NCBI GenBank assembly: GCA_016191145.1
Contig: JACPPD010000003.1
Location: 288,778-352,777, forward strand
Direction: 5' to 3'
Length of the DNA stretch: 64,000 bases
DNA from: Ignavibacteria bacterium
GTDB taxonomy: Bacteria; Bacteroidota; Ignavibacteria; Kapaibacteriales; Kapaibacteriaceae
Below, one piece after another: positions 22,374-32,849 of this stretch. The notes beneath the pieces were generated by a model. That model was not told the DNA's origin and searched no databases. It saw nothing but the letters and a program-made list of their open reading frames with translations. The position numbers and the translations under genes were made by a program. Within the stretch, counting starts at the first letter, position 1. Each line of letters opens with the position of its first letter.

Positions 22374-24002
22374 GTCGGCCTCAACTTCCTGAAACGTAAT
22401 TGGTACTGGTTGAGTCCTCGATGAATCGTAAGAATAGTTAGCAAGTACGGTGATTGCGATGTTCTCGGCAGCTTTATATGATCTAACGTTCGCACCGTTC
22501 GAGATGAAGGAAAATGCAAGCTGCTCACCGTCGAGCGTTGTAACATATCCCGAAATGGAGCTTGTGTTTCTCAACGTGCCTGTTTTACCATGAGCATTGT
22601 TTGCCGCGAATGTGCCAAGCATTCTGCGTCGCAGGGTTCCATCCACGCCGGCAATGCTTAGAGTTGATTTGAAAACATCGCCGTAACCAGAATTGGCAAC
22701 CTGGTTCAAGAGACTAACCTGTGTGAGAGCGCAAACTTTATTTCGGCGCGATAATCCGCTTCCATCGTTTAACAGGCTTCCATTTCGTTCTACCCGTAAT
22801 GAATCGAGAGTGGCAAGCACTTTGTTCCTTGCACGGTCTGCAGTATTTGTCTGTCCGCCATACAGGCCCCCTACAATTTTAAAGACGTGTTCGGCAAGAT
22901 AATTGTCGCTGCGTTTATTAACAATACTGACAATATCTGTTAGGGGGCGTCTGAACGTTGCGATCACTCGTGACGAAGCTGGAGCCACCTTGGTGAACAC
23001 CGTATCGGAAACAGAAATTCCACCAGAGCGCATTCGGTTGGAAAGTGCGCCTGCGGCAACGAGGGCAGGGGAGTACATGCCAACGTATAGTGTAACGGTT
23101 CTGTTTCTTCCGGGAGAACCTTTGTATTGGAGTAGTTGAAAGCCATTTGGCTGTACTACTGAGACTACCGATACCCTTGGCGCGCGTACCTTTCTGGCAC
23201 GTTTGCGCCGTTTCCGTTGTCTGGGCTCAGGGTCGGGGGGAGCATCACCGTAGCGTTGTTTTTTTCTCACCGGTGCAGGATTCGTCTTTCCCCTCACTTT
23301 TGTTTGGATTGGTTCCACCCTCAAAGCGTCTGATGCTGGAATAGTTTGAGCCGAAATAATTCCCTTAGAAGATGCCGATACAACAACTGCAATTGTATTC
23401 TTATGAAGACCAAGCGCAGTTATAGGTCCAAGTTTCTCAACGTCTTCACTATCGCCGCTGTATAGGGCTCGATCTGTAACGTTGTCGAAAAATGAGCCAT
23501 CGCCATACACATGTCCGGCCACGGCTCGAATGCCTGCCCGAAATAAAACATCTGCCAGATATTCAATATCGTTAATAGTCATCAGGGCGTCTCCGTGGCC
23601 TACAAGATAGAGATCGCCATGAAGTAGACCCGCAGAGTCAATCTTGCCCGTTGCCCGAACCTCTGTATCGATTGTGCCATCTCGACCCAGTGCATGAAAC
23701 GCGGCCGCAGTAGTAAACAGCTTCGTGGTAGATGCTGGCGTCAGGCATTGGTCTGCGTTTCTTTCGTACAGTAATTTGTTGCGTGTTACCGACCACACAG
23801 CGCAGCTCACCTTAGACTTACGGTACACATTTGTGTCGAAGATCTTATCGAGTCTCTGACCCAGGTTTATTACCGCAACAGTAGAGTCGTATTGCGAAAG
23901 GAAGGGCGCTGCTGGCCGACGCGTAAGGGTGGTGTCTTGTCCCTGAACAAACGTCAGAACTACACACGAAATAATGACGACGCATGTCGTCAGCCGACTC
24001 AT
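22332..24002 (-). CDS. dacB: D-alanyl-D-alanine carboxypeptidase/endopeptidase (PBP4/DacB, S13)
   Basis: PASTTKLFTTAAAFHALG, RSDNYLAEHVFK, NDGSGLSRRN, HGKTGTL. Confidence 0.88.
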   Translation of the reverse strand: MSRLTTCVVIISCVVLTFVQGQDTTLTRRPAAPFLSQYDSTVAVINLGQRLDKIFDTNVYRKSKVSCAVWSVTRNKLLYERNADQCLTPASTTKLFTTAAAFHALGRDGTIDTEVRATGKIDSAGLLHGDLYLVGHGDALMTINDIEYLADVLFRAGIRAVAGHVYGDGSFFDNVTDRALYSGDSEDVEKLGPITALGLHKNTIAVVVSASSKGIISAQTIPASDALRVEPIQTKVRGKTNPAPVRKKQRYGDAPPDPEPRQRKRRKRARKVRAPRVSVVSVVQPNGFQLLQYKGSPGRNRTVTLYVGMYSPALVAAGALSNRMRSGGISVSDTVFTKVAPASSRVIATFRRPLTDIVSIVNKRSDNYLAEHVFKIVGGLYGGQTNTADRARNKVLATLDSLRVERNGSLLNDGSGLSRRNKVCALTQVSLLNQVANSGYGDVFKSTLSIAGVDGTLRRRMLGTFAANNAHGKTGTLRNTSSISGYVTTLDGEQLAFSFISNGANVRSYKAAENIAITVLANYSYDSSRTQPVPITFQEVEADSAPMEPEYDFPEN

Positions 24003-24029
24003 CTAAAACTCTCCTCCAAAACTGCTTAT

Positions 24030-24992
24030 CTAAACTACGAATGATCGAGCAAGTGCATTGCTCTTGAGGTATGCGATGATTTCGGTGACGTTGGGACTTT
24101 CGAACCTCTGGTACCGAAGATCGCTTCGAAACCATGTGCGCTGTCGTTTTGCGTACCGACGTGTTGATAGCTTCATCTTTTCCAGCGCCTCAGACTCGGT
24201 GATAGATTTATTTATGAACGAAATCGCTTCGCGATATCCAACAGATTGCAGCGACTGAGCGCTCTGCGGGACACCCATATCGAGAACTCGCATCGTTTCT
24301 TCAACCAAGCCATTGTTCCACATGTATTCGCAGCGCTGGGCGATCAGTTGATTAAGCACTCCGACGGGTTGAGACACATTAATAAACAGTGGAATCACTT
24401 CAGCAGAATCGCGGTGCACATCCCAGGTTGCGGAGAAGAGCTTGCCAGTAGTACGAATAAATTCAAGGGCGCGCATAATCCTACGTGGATTTTTATCGGA
24501 GTACTTTTCTGCAGCACGCGGATCGCGTTCAGCAAGTTCGGCATATAGGAAATCACGGCCTTCATTATGCAATATATTTAGTAACTCAAATCTCATTTCC
24601 GAATTTGGCTCCGCTGTTTCATGCGAGAATCCATCGATGGCGGCCGATATATACAATCCAGAGCCACCAACGAACACGGGGAGCTTATCGGGAGGAATTG
24701 ACTTTAAGGCATTCCTTGCGTCACTAGCGTAAAGAGCTGCGCTGTAGGATTCCGAAGGGTCAAGCATGTCGATGCAGTGATGCCGGCACACCCTCTGTTG
24801 CTCCTGGGTAGGCTTTGAGGTTCCAACGTCGAGGTGTTTATAAATCTGCCGTGCATCTGCAGAAATAATTTCGATCGGTATGTAGTCAGCGAGTTCGATG
24901 CTAAGTGCCGTCTTACCGGATGCAGTGGCTCCGGCAAGGACGAGTACAGGACGAAACTGATCATTGTTCATCGGTCCACCCTTCGACGCCAA
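24030..24992 (-). CDS. miaA: tRNA dimethylallyltransferase
   Basis: LAGATASGKTALSIELA, ISADARQIYKHLDVGTSKPT, QSLQSVGYREAI, RRYAKRQRTWFR. Confidence 0.96.
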   Translation of the reverse strand: MASKGGPMNNDQFRPVLVLAGATASGKTALSIELADYIPIEIISADARQIYKHLDVGTSKPTQEQQRVCRHHCIDMLDPSESYSAALYASDARNALKSIPPDKLPVFVGGSGLYISAAIDGFSHETAEPNSEMRFELLNILHNEGRDFLYAELAERDPRAAEKYSDKNPRRIMRALEFIRTTGKLFSATWDVHRDSAEVIPLFINVSQPVGVLNQLIAQRCEYMWNNGLVEETMRVLDMGVPQSAQSLQSVGYREAISFINKSITESEALEKMKLSTRRYAKRQRTWFRSDLRYQRFESPNVTEIIAYLKSNALARSFVV

Positions 24993-25629
24993 TCAACGGA
25001 ACGAACTTGAACGGTCCGAGATCTTCAACTCTCCAGTTTTCTTCTGCTGTTCTCGTAACCCTGTACAGGGTTTGTTCGCTTTGAGTACCAACGGGGACAA
25101 CCATTCGTCCTCCAATTGCTAATTGCCGTGCAAGAGGTTCAGGAACATCTGGAGCACCAGCCGTAACGATGATTCCATCGTACGGAGCCCCCTCCCGCCA
25201 GCCAATAGTGCCATCACCAATGCGGCACGCCACATTGTAGCCGAATTTTGTGAGGATGGTCCGCGCCTGATGCGACAAGCGCGGCAACCGCTCGATACTG
25301 ACGACCGTGCAGCCGATTGCCGACAATACCGCAGATTGATACCCGCTGCCTGTTCCCACTTCCAAAACACGCATACCCTGGGTAGGCAACAAGGCCTGCG
25401 TCATGAATGCAACTGTGTATGGCTGTGAAATCGTTTGTCTGTCATCGATAGGAAGCGCTGTGTCTTCGTACGAACGAGCACGAATTGCCTGCGGCACAAA
25501 CCGTTCTCTTGGGACCGTATCGATGGCTTTGAGTACGAGTTTGTCTGTTATTCCCTTTGACCGTAAGTGATCGACAAGTTTATGACGCATTTCATCAAAG
25601 GGGCTAACAAAGCGTTTGCCAGACGGCAT
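24961..25629 (-). CDS. pcm: Protein-L-isoaspartate O-methyltransferase
   Basis: VPRERFVP, QTISQPYTVAFMTQ, VLEVGTGSGYQSAVL. Confidence 0.95.
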   Translation of the reverse strand: MPSGKRFVSPFDEMRHKLVDHLRSKGITDKLVLKAIDTVPRERFVPQAIRARSYEDTALPIDDRQTISQPYTVAFMTQALLPTQGMRVLEVGTGSGYQSAVLSAIGCTVVSIERLPRLSHQARTILTKFGYNVACRIGDGTIGWREGAPYDGIIVTAGAPDVPEPLARQLAIGGRMVVPVGTQSEQTLYRVTRTAEENWRVEDLGPFKFVPLIGVEGWTDEQ

Positions 25630-25648
25630 TAAATTCCTTTACTAAATA

Positions 25649-26428
25649 CTAAACTGTTGAGATCATTGTAATGCGTTCTTGCAGCAAGTCTTTCAACCTT
25701 CGCTGTTCAACGTCGAGTTCTATTTCACCCTGATAGCAGATGCTGATGTCGCCAGTCTCTTCGGAAACAATGAGTACTACAGCAACAGCTTGCTCGGTAA
25801 TACCAAGCCCTGCTCTGTGGCGTGTTCCAAGATTCCGATTGGACACTCTCTGCTCGTTGCTGAGGGGCAATACACATCGGGCGGCAACAACAGTACGTCC
25901 GTCGATGACAACAGCTCCGTCGTGCAGCGGCGAACGTGGATTGAAAATGGAAAGAAGCAACTCCGATGAAACTGCTGCTTGTAATTCAACTCCAGTTTCA
26001 ATGGTAACTCTGATGTGTTCAGACCTGGAGAAGACAATTAATGCCCCAATATGCTTGGCAGCCATTTCGCCGACTGCTTCGAGCACGTCGTCGATTGTTT
26101 CTGCATTGCTCGAACGAACGAACAGTCGGAATAATCTCGATTGAGTTAACAGCAGCAATACTCTGCGAAGTTCCGGCTGGAAGAGTACAACAAATGCAAT
26201 GAGGCCGATATCAGCGATACGGCGTATCACCCAGTTAAGCGTTTTAAGGTTGGCTGCCTCTGTTACAAATCCAAGCCCGACGAGAAGCAATAGCAGTATT
26301 AGGACCTGAACAGCTACGGTGTCTCGCAGCGTTCTGTAAAACACATAGAACAACGCCGAGATAATTACTACATCGGCAACATCGACGATGGTAACCGACA
26401 AAAAGCCAATTCTAAAAAGTTCAATCAT
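25649..26428 (-). CDS. cdaA: Diadenylate cyclase (CdaA type)
   Basis: Three N-terminal TM segments; FQPELRRVL; HDGAVVIDG and GTRHRAGLGITE catalytic motifs. Confidence 0.94.
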   Translation of the reverse strand: MIELFRIGFLSVTIVDVADVVIISALFYVFYRTLRDTVAVQVLILLLLLVGLGFVTEAANLKTLNWVIRRIADIGLIAFVVLFQPELRRVLLLLTQSRLFRLFVRSSNAETIDDVLEAVGEMAAKHIGALIVFSRSEHIRVTIETGVELQAAVSSELLLSIFNPRSPLHDGAVVIDGRTVVAARCVLPLSNEQRVSNRNLGTRHRAGLGITEQAVAVVLIVSEETGDISICYQGEIELDVEQRRLKDLLQERITMISTV

Positions 26429-27435
26429 GCAGATTCACGACCGTTTGGGCCCGAGTCGCCGGCTTCTTCGCGCTGTATTCCCTGGCGTTCGTAGGCGGCA
26501 ATGATATCAGCAACTAACCGGTGGCGTACTACGTCGGCCTTGCCGAACTCGATGAAATCTATTCCATCAATATTGTTAAAAAGTGTTGTTACGTCGAGCA
26601 AACCCGAATCCGATCTTCGCTGAAGATCTACCTGTGTTACATCTCCCGTGACGATTGCCTTGCTGTTTTGGCCCAATCGTGTGAGAAACATTTTCATCTG
26701 CATCTTAGATGAGTTCTGCGCTTCGTCGAGAATGATAAACGAATTGTTTAGCGTGCGGCCGCGCATGTATGCCAGAGGAACAATTTCTACAATTCGCCTT
26801 TCAAGCATTGCTTTCAATTTATCGGCGCTTACCATATCGGCAAGTGCATCAAGTAGGGGGCGGAGGTAGGGGTCTACTTTCTCAGCGATGTCGCCCGGCA
26901 GAAAGCCGAGAGATTCGCCAGCTTCAACGGCAGGTCTGGAAAGAATTATCCGCGACACTTCGTTGGCGCGTAATGCAGACACAGCCATGGCAACGGCAAG
27001 AAACGTTTTACCGGTGCCAGCAGGACCAATGCAAAAGACGAGATCATTCTTTTGAACACTTCGATAGTAAGCCATCTGATTAGGTGTTCGTGCGCGTATC
27101 ACTTCGCGCTTTCCCCAGAGGATAACGGAGTCGAGGTCGTCTGGACCCATGGTAGGTTGAGCGCCTGTTCTGCCCCCTTCCACAAGATCAATGATCATCG
27201 AAACATCCGTCATGGTCAGCCGACCCGTGCGTTGAAGCGTAAAGATCAGTTCCTGAATGATGGTTTCAATTTTTTTTACTTCGATCGGTTCACCGCGTAG
27301 GACAACCGTATCACCTCGAACCGTGATAACGGTGTCGAATTTATTTTCGATCAGTTGTAGGTGCGACTCTTGAATCCCAAAGAGTTCAACCAGATCGACA
27401 TCAGATATCTTGATTTTCTTTTCAACGATGTGCAT
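26425..27435 (-). CDS. PhoH family ATPase
   Basis: FCIGPAGTGKTFLAVA, ILSRPAVEAGESLGFLPGD, FIILDEAQNSS. Confidence 0.94.
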   Translation of the reverse strand: MHIVEKKIKISDVDLVELFGIQESHLQLIENKFDTVITVRGDTVVLRGEPIEVKKIETIIQELIFTLQRTGRLTMTDVSMIIDLVEGGRTGAQPTMGPDDLDSVILWGKREVIRARTPNQMAYYRSVQKNDLVFCIGPAGTGKTFLAVAMAVSALRANEVSRIILSRPAVEAGESLGFLPGDIAEKVDPYLRPLLDALADMVSADKLKAMLERRIVEIVPLAYMRGRTLNNSFIILDEAQNSSKMQMKMFLTRLGQNSKAIVTGDVTQVDLQRRSDSGLLDVTTLFNNIDGIDFIEFGKADVVRHRLVADIIAAYERQGIQREEAGDSGPNGRESA

Positions 27436-27445
27436 GGTTCAAACT

Positions 27446-27479
27446 AAAAAAGAAACGGCGACCATTGCTGGGCGCCGTC
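27446..27479 (-). terminator. Intrinsic terminator downstream of 27536-28357
   Basis: Minus strand ACGGCGCCCAGCAATGGTCGCCGT followed by TTCTTTTTTT. Confidence 0.8.
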
Positions 27480-27535
27480 GGTTTATGCCTCCATTTTTTT
27501 AGCGTCGTTACGCTGCATGCTTCCAAAAAGCCATC

Positions 27536-28357
27536 TTAGTTTCCACCAGTTTCAGAGGATTTCTGCTTAGCTGGCTGTTCAGTTGTTGGCGTCGTTGTTT
27601 CCATTTCAGTCTTTTTCTTCCTCCAGTACTTTCGTTCAGCCTTCATTTCATCGTCGGACTTCGGTCCTGCCGGTGGAATGTTCAGAACCCAGCCTGGTTG
27701 AATTACGTCGGGGTTCTTAATCTGATCGGTGTTAGCCTGCCAGATCTTTGGCCACTGAAAGGGATCGCCGTAAATCTCTGTTTTACCAGAAATATTCCAA
27801 AGGCAGTCCCGATTTTCGGCCCACGTCCCAACGGTATATCCTTTGATTTTCTTTTCGCGATAGAGACCCTTGATGTCCCGTCCAAGGGCAATCACTCTGT
27901 CGTAAAACTCCGGCAGAGCAGCAACGCGTTCACCGCGCATACCATTGAGTTGGGTTTCAAGCCCCATTACTTCGTCGTGTTTGTCTGCCAATTGATCATC
28001 GTTCAGACGTTGCATTTCGCGAACACGACCTTCCAGTGCACCCAACCGCTGACGGAAATTGTTAACATCAGCTTCGGTTGCATTGATCATGGCATAGATG
28101 TCGTCGTTGCACTTTTTCAGATCAGTGACGGAAGTAGCGAGATCTGATTCGGACTTCATGATATCTGCTTTGAGCCCGTCGAGCTTGGACTGAGTGGTGG
28201 CGGCATTCTCTTTATACAGAGCAATCCGTGCATCAGCTTCATCGCAGGTGAGTTCAGCATCAGGTTTTGATTCCGGTGGTGGTGGTACCCGGTCTTGTGC
28301 TAATGATGGAGCATAAATTCCACCAACGAACAGCGCGATAAGGATGAGATTTTTCAT
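27536..28357 (-). CDS. Periplasmic coiled-coil protein with C-terminal LysM-like domain
   Basis: Signal peptide; heptad-like helices; YTVGTWAENRDCLWNIS...WPKIWQANTDQIKNPDVIQPGWVLNIP. Confidence 0.7.
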   Translation of the reverse strand: MKNLILIALFVGGIYAPSLAQDRVPPPPESKPDAELTCDEADARIALYKENAATTQSKLDGLKADIMKSESDLATSVTDLKKCNDDIYAMINATEADVNNFRQRLGALEGRVREMQRLNDDQLADKHDEVMGLETQLNGMRGERVAALPEFYDRVIALGRDIKGLYREKKIKGYTVGTWAENRDCLWNISGKTEIYGDPFQWPKIWQANTDQIKNPDVIQPGWVLNIPPAGPKSDDEMKAERKYWRKKKTEMETTTPTTEQPAKQKSSETGGN

Positions 28358-28369
28358 GTTGATGTTCCT

Positions 28370-28732
28370 TTAGCGTTTCTTTGGTGTTTGTGGTTCAGTC
28401 ATCGGCATTGCCGGGGCCGGCTGATTGGGGTTCCAGTCTGGCCAGACATTGGGCCACCGGTTCATTTTGTCCTGTACGAACGCTTTCTTTTCGGTGCAGC
28501 GTCGAACTTCTCCCTGACGCGAAGTAACCTCCGCCAAAATCTTAGTCTTATCGCCTTCAGCTTTCTTGATATCGGCGGTAAGCTGTTTATCCGACGTGCG
28601 CAACTGGTTGATCATGGCTTGTTGTTCTTCCTTGATCTTACAAGTGCACGACGTGAGCAGAAGAGCCGCACCGAATGCCGTTGCTAAGAGCAGATTGGCT
28701 CGATCCATTCTTAATGCCATACGTCCTCCCAA
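28370..28732 (-). CDS. Small coiled-coil lipoprotein
   Basis: Lipobox ALLLTSCTC followed by a predicted helical coiled coil; 12 nt upstream of 27536-28357. Confidence 0.65.
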   Translation of the reverse strand: MGGRMALRMDRANLLLATAFGAALLLTSCTCKIKEEQQAMINQLRTSDKQLTADIKKAEGDKTKILAEVTSRQGEVRRCTEKKAFVQDKMNRWPNVWPDWNPNQPAPAMPMTEPQTPKKR

Positions 28733-28886
28733 TGATTCAATGTGTGGATAGTCGCGGTGATGCGAACCCGGATACGACGTTCCTCATCTACTTCGTGTTC
28801 CAAGTCTTATACAAATATAGGGCAGTATCCTCAACTCAATCGAGTTCTTAAGTATTCATTATTAAGGTACCGTAACTTAGTGCGTC

Positions 28887-31562
28887 ATGATATTACCTTC
28901 GATCTACGATCCTACATCCTGTGAACATCAGTGGTACAGCCAATGGATGTCTATGCGAATCTACCATTCGCATCCATCGGAACGGCGCCCGTACAGCATT
29001 TTAATGCCCCCTCCCAATGTGACAGGAATACTTCATTTTGGACATGTGCTGAATCATACTCTTCAAGACCTTTACATACGCTGGCATCGGCTGAAGGGGG
29101 CTGAGGCATGTTGGTTCCCAGGCATCGACCACGCGGGAATTGCAACACAGACGAAGGTTGAGCAAGAACTCAGAGAAGAAGGTATAACGCGATACGATCT
29201 TGGAAGAGAGGAATTTTTAAATCGAGTTTGGGAGTGGAAAGAACGTTTCGGAGGAATCATCTTAAATCAGCTCCGAACACTTGGAGTAAGCTGCGACTGG
29301 GACCGCACATTATTTACAATGGATGAATCTGCATCAGAGACAGTGCGCGATGCATTTATCGAACTCTTTGAAGAAGGACTGATATACAAGGGCAAGAGAA
29401 TTATTAACTGGTCGCCCTTGGCGCAAAGCGCCCTTAGCGACGAAGAGGTGATCTTCAAAGAAGTACACGAACATCTTTATACTCTTCGATATAATCTTGT
29501 TGATGGTCCGGGCTGCCTTCTCGTTGCAACTGTGCGTCCGGAAACAATCTTTGCCGATGTTGCCGTTGCCGTAAATCCTTCCGACGAACGCTATCAGCAC
29601 CTTATCGGTAAATATGTAGGGGTGCCCCTTGGCGGACAGCATGTGCCAATCATCGCCGACGATTATGCCGACCCCGCCTTTGGTACCGGATGTGTAAAGG
29701 TTACTCCGGCGCACGACGCCAACGACTATGCAATTGGTATCCGGCATGGACTTGCCATGCCTTCCTGTATTAATGCCGACGCAACTCTAAATGCAATGGC
29801 GGGCGAATTTGAAGGAATGGACCGTTTTAAGGCACGTCGGGCTATTGTAAAGAAACTTAAAGAACAGGAGCTACTCCACCAGGAGGAACCCTATTCGCAT
29901 AATGTTGGATTCAGCGAACGGGGCAACGAGCCTATAGAACCTTATCTCAGTGACCAGTGGTTTGTTCAGATGCAGCCGCTTGCTGAGCCCGCGCTACAAG
30001 TAGTGCTGGACGGTCGTGTCCGGTTATATCCCGAACACTGGACGAAGACGTACGAACATTGGATGAGGAACATCCGAGATTGGTGTATTTCCAGGCAGCT
30101 TTGGTGGGGGCATCGTATACCTGTTTACTATGCGCCGGATGGCAGATTCGTTGCGGCAAAGAATGAAGATGATGCCCGACGTAAACTTATGCTCCCAGAA
30201 TCTGCGCCGATTGTACAGGATCCCGACGTACTCGATACATGGTTCTCGTCGTGGTTGTGGCCGATAACCACAATGCGTAACGATGAGAGAATTATGTCTT
30301 ATTACCTGCCGACTAATCTGCTTGTAACTGGCCCCGACATCATTTTTTTCTGGGTTGCTCGCATGATAATGGCCACTCTGAAATTTCGCGGAGAAATTCC
30401 ATTCAGAGATGTCTACTTCACGTCGATAATTCGCGATGGAAAGGGGCGTAAACTTTCCAAATCGCTGGGAAATTCTCCCGACCCTCTCGACATTATCGGA
30501 AAGTATGGCGCCGACGCCGTTCGGTTTACCATGATTTACCTTGCACCGATGGGGACAGATGTACGGCTCGACGTTGATGAGTCATCTCAAGACATCCCCG
30601 CCATGGAGATCGGAAGAAACTTTGCCAACAAGGTTTGGAATGCGTGCCGATTCCTCCAGATGAAAACAGCAGAGCTAAAACAATTTAGCATTGATAACGA
30701 TAAACGGGAAGCAAGCGAAGAATTTCGGAAGGATGCCGCTGACATTTGGATTGAGTCGAGGTATCATTCAACCGTGATGCAGGCAACGCAGGCGTTGGCA
30801 GCTTATAGGCTTACTGAGTATGCCAAAACTCTCTACGACTTTATCTGGCGAGATTTTTGCGATTGGTACGTAGAGATTATCAAGGTACAGTTTAATGATG
30901 CAACCGAAGAAGCTCAACGATCCTTATTACTCCGACATGCTTTTTCAATCATTGAAGGTATTTTAAAACTTCTTCATCCGGTAATGCCGTTCATTACCGA
31001 AGAGCTATGGCACGGTTTGTTCAATAAGGAACACAGCCAAAGCATTTCCACAGAGGCTGCACCGATTCCCAACGAATCTAAAATTGATAAAAAAACAGAG
31101 CAACAATTTGAAATTATTCAAAGTTTGGTAGAAGCTATCCGCAGGAAGAGAGCGGAAATGACGATTCCACCTGGTAAGCTGCTTCCCGTTACCGTTCGTG
31201 CTAATATGGATCTGGTACCTTTGCTGCAGTCGTTATCGCCAGCAACCGGATCCTTGGCAAGATGCAGTGATTTAGTGATTGGTACCGACGTTGAAAAACC
31301 GCCTGGATCGGTTGCCGATGTCGTGCGTGGAATTGAATACTACCTTGTTGTAGAAGGTTCAGTAGACCTTAGTAAGGAGCGCGAGAGGCTTGAAAAGGAA
31401 TTGCAGCGTCTGGCTAACGCAATTGGAGGAGTCGAGCGAAAACTCAGCAACGAAGGGTTTATCAGAGGCGCTAAGCCCGAAGTTGTGGAGACAGAAAAGA
31501 AGAAGCTTTCCGATTGGAAGGATGCTAAACAAAAGATAGAAAAGAATCTGAGTTCGTTATGA
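28887..31562 (+). CDS. valS: Valyl-tRNA synthetase
   Basis: PPPNVTGILHFGHVLNHTLQD, WFPGIDHAGIATQ, GRKLSKSLGNSPDP. Confidence 0.97.
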   Translation: MILPSIYDPTSCEHQWYSQWMSMRIYHSHPSERRPYSILMPPPNVTGILHFGHVLNHTLQDLYIRWHRLKGAEACWFPGIDHAGIATQTKVEQELREEGITRYDLGREEFLNRVWEWKERFGGIILNQLRTLGVSCDWDRTLFTMDESASETVRDAFIELFEEGLIYKGKRIINWSPLAQSALSDEEVIFKEVHEHLYTLRYNLVDGPGCLLVATVRPETIFADVAVAVNPSDERYQHLIGKYVGVPLGGQHVPIIADDYADPAFGTGCVKVTPAHDANDYAIGIRHGLAMPSCINADATLNAMAGEFEGMDRFKARRAIVKKLKEQELLHQEEPYSHNVGFSERGNEPIEPYLSDQWFVQMQPLAEPALQVVLDGRVRLYPEHWTKTYEHWMRNIRDWCISRQLWWGHRIPVYYAPDGRFVAAKNEDDARRKLMLPESAPIVQDPDVLDTWFSSWLWPITTMRNDERIMSYYLPTNLLVTGPDIIFFWVARMIMATLKFRGEIPFRDVYFTSIIRDGKGRKLSKSLGNSPDPLDIIGKYGADAVRFTMIYLAPMGTDVRLDVDESSQDIPAMEIGRNFANKVWNACRFLQMKTAELKQFSIDNDKREASEEFRKDAADIWIESRYHSTVMQATQALAAYRLTEYAKTLYDFIWRDFCDWYVEIIKVQFNDATEEAQRSLLLRHAFSIIEGILKLLHPVMPFITEELWHGLFNKEHSQSISTEAAPIPNESKIDKKTEQQFEIIQSLVEAIRRKRAEMTIPPGKLLPVTVRANMDLVPLLQSLSPATGSLARCSDLVIGTDVEKPPGSVADVVRGIEYYLVVEGSVDLSKERERLEKELQRLANAIGGVERKLSNEGFIRGAKPEVVETEKKKLSDWKDAKQKIEKNLSSL

Positions 31563-32767
31563 GTATAGTATCGATTGTGGAGCCGGTAAGAACGCCGGTT
31601 GGGAAATATGGCGGGGCGTTAAGCGCTGTGCGACCCGATGATTTGGCTGCCTTGGTGATTGCAGAAGTGATTGAGCGGACAGACATCGATCCAGCCCTAG
31701 TCGAAGATGTAATTTTAGGCTGTGCAAATCAGGCTGGTGAGGATAACAGAAATGTTGCACGAATGGCATTGTTAATAGCAGGGATGCCCTATACCGTTCC
31801 CGGATCAACAGTGAACCGTTTGTGTGCTTCTTCGCTCGATGCAGTGATGAGGGGCTGGCATGCAATAAATGCGGGCGAAGCTGATGCATTGATTGTTGGA
31901 GGTGTTGAAAGCATGTCCAGAGCCCCCTACAGCATTCCAAAAAATGTGTCGGGCAGCGCAATGTTTGGTAATCTTACGGCATACGATACTGCGCTTGGAT
32001 GGAGATACCCCAACAAGAAATTGGAGGCTCGCTTTCCGTTAGAATCGATGGGTGAGACAGCCGAAAATGTTGCCGAGCAGTGGAATATTTCGCGAAGCGA
32101 TCAGGATGACTTCGCGCTGCAGTCACATCAGCGAGCTGTTGCCGCACAGAGTGCAGGACATTTTGACGATGAACTCGTGGTTGTGCCCATAGAAAGTAAG
32201 AAGGGAACAGAAACTGTTAGTGTGGATGAAGGACCGCGGCGAGATTCCAGTAAAGAAAAATTATCGTCACTACTACCTGCTTTTCGAAAGGGCGGATCGG
32301 TGACTGCCGGTAATTCATCGTCGCTCAACGATGGAGCTGCAGCCATGCTGCTTGTTTCAGATTCATTCCTTGAACAGCATTCTGAACTCAAACAGCGGAC
32401 GTTTGCAAGAATTATCTCGACAAGTGTTGTAGGAGTAGATCCCAGAATTATGGGCATAGGCCCGGTTGGTGCAATACGCAAGGCTTGTGAGCGTGCAGGC
32501 ATCAGCGTTTCCGACCTCGACCTCATTGAAATAAATGAAGCGTTTGCATCACAGTCTCTAGCATGCATTCGGGAGTTGGGCCTGAGTGATTCTTACGTCA
32601 ACGTCAACGGTGGAGCGATTTCAATCGGCCACCCGTTGGGCATGAGCGGCGCACGCATCGTGTGTACGCTTGTTCGCGAGATGAAGCGACGCAATGTGAG
32701 GTATGGCGCTGCTGCATTGTGCATTGGTGTTGGCCAGGGTCTTGCGGTAGTTGTGGAAAATACCTAA
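31559..32767 (+). CDS. Thiolase (acetyl-CoA acyltransferase)
   Basis: NRLCASSLDAV active-site Cys, GGVESMSRAPY, NVNGGAISIGHPLGMSGARI. Confidence 0.94.
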   Translation: MSIVSIVEPVRTPVGKYGGALSAVRPDDLAALVIAEVIERTDIDPALVEDVILGCANQAGEDNRNVARMALLIAGMPYTVPGSTVNRLCASSLDAVMRGWHAINAGEADALIVGGVESMSRAPYSIPKNVSGSAMFGNLTAYDTALGWRYPNKKLEARFPLESMGETAENVAEQWNISRSDQDDFALQSHQRAVAAQSAGHFDDELVVVPIESKKGTETVSVDEGPRRDSSKEKLSSLLPAFRKGGSVTAGNSSSLNDGAAAMLLVSDSFLEQHSELKQRTFARIISTSVVGVDPRIMGIGPVGAIRKACERAGISVSDLDLIEINEAFASQSLACIRELGLSDSYVNVNGGAISIGHPLGMSGARIVCTLVREMKRRNVRYGAAALCIGVGQGLAVVVENT

Positions 32768-32849
32768 GTGTAAATGTTGGTAAGTCGTTAATTCTCTCGT
32801 AGTTGTACTCATTGTACCACAGAGCATAGTGTGAGAAATTTGCAACTGC

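Noticed and set aside
25649-27435. cdaA-phoH-family pair as a novel signalling locus
   Set aside because: Both are well-known families and the 4-nt overlap alone is weak evidence for a new system.
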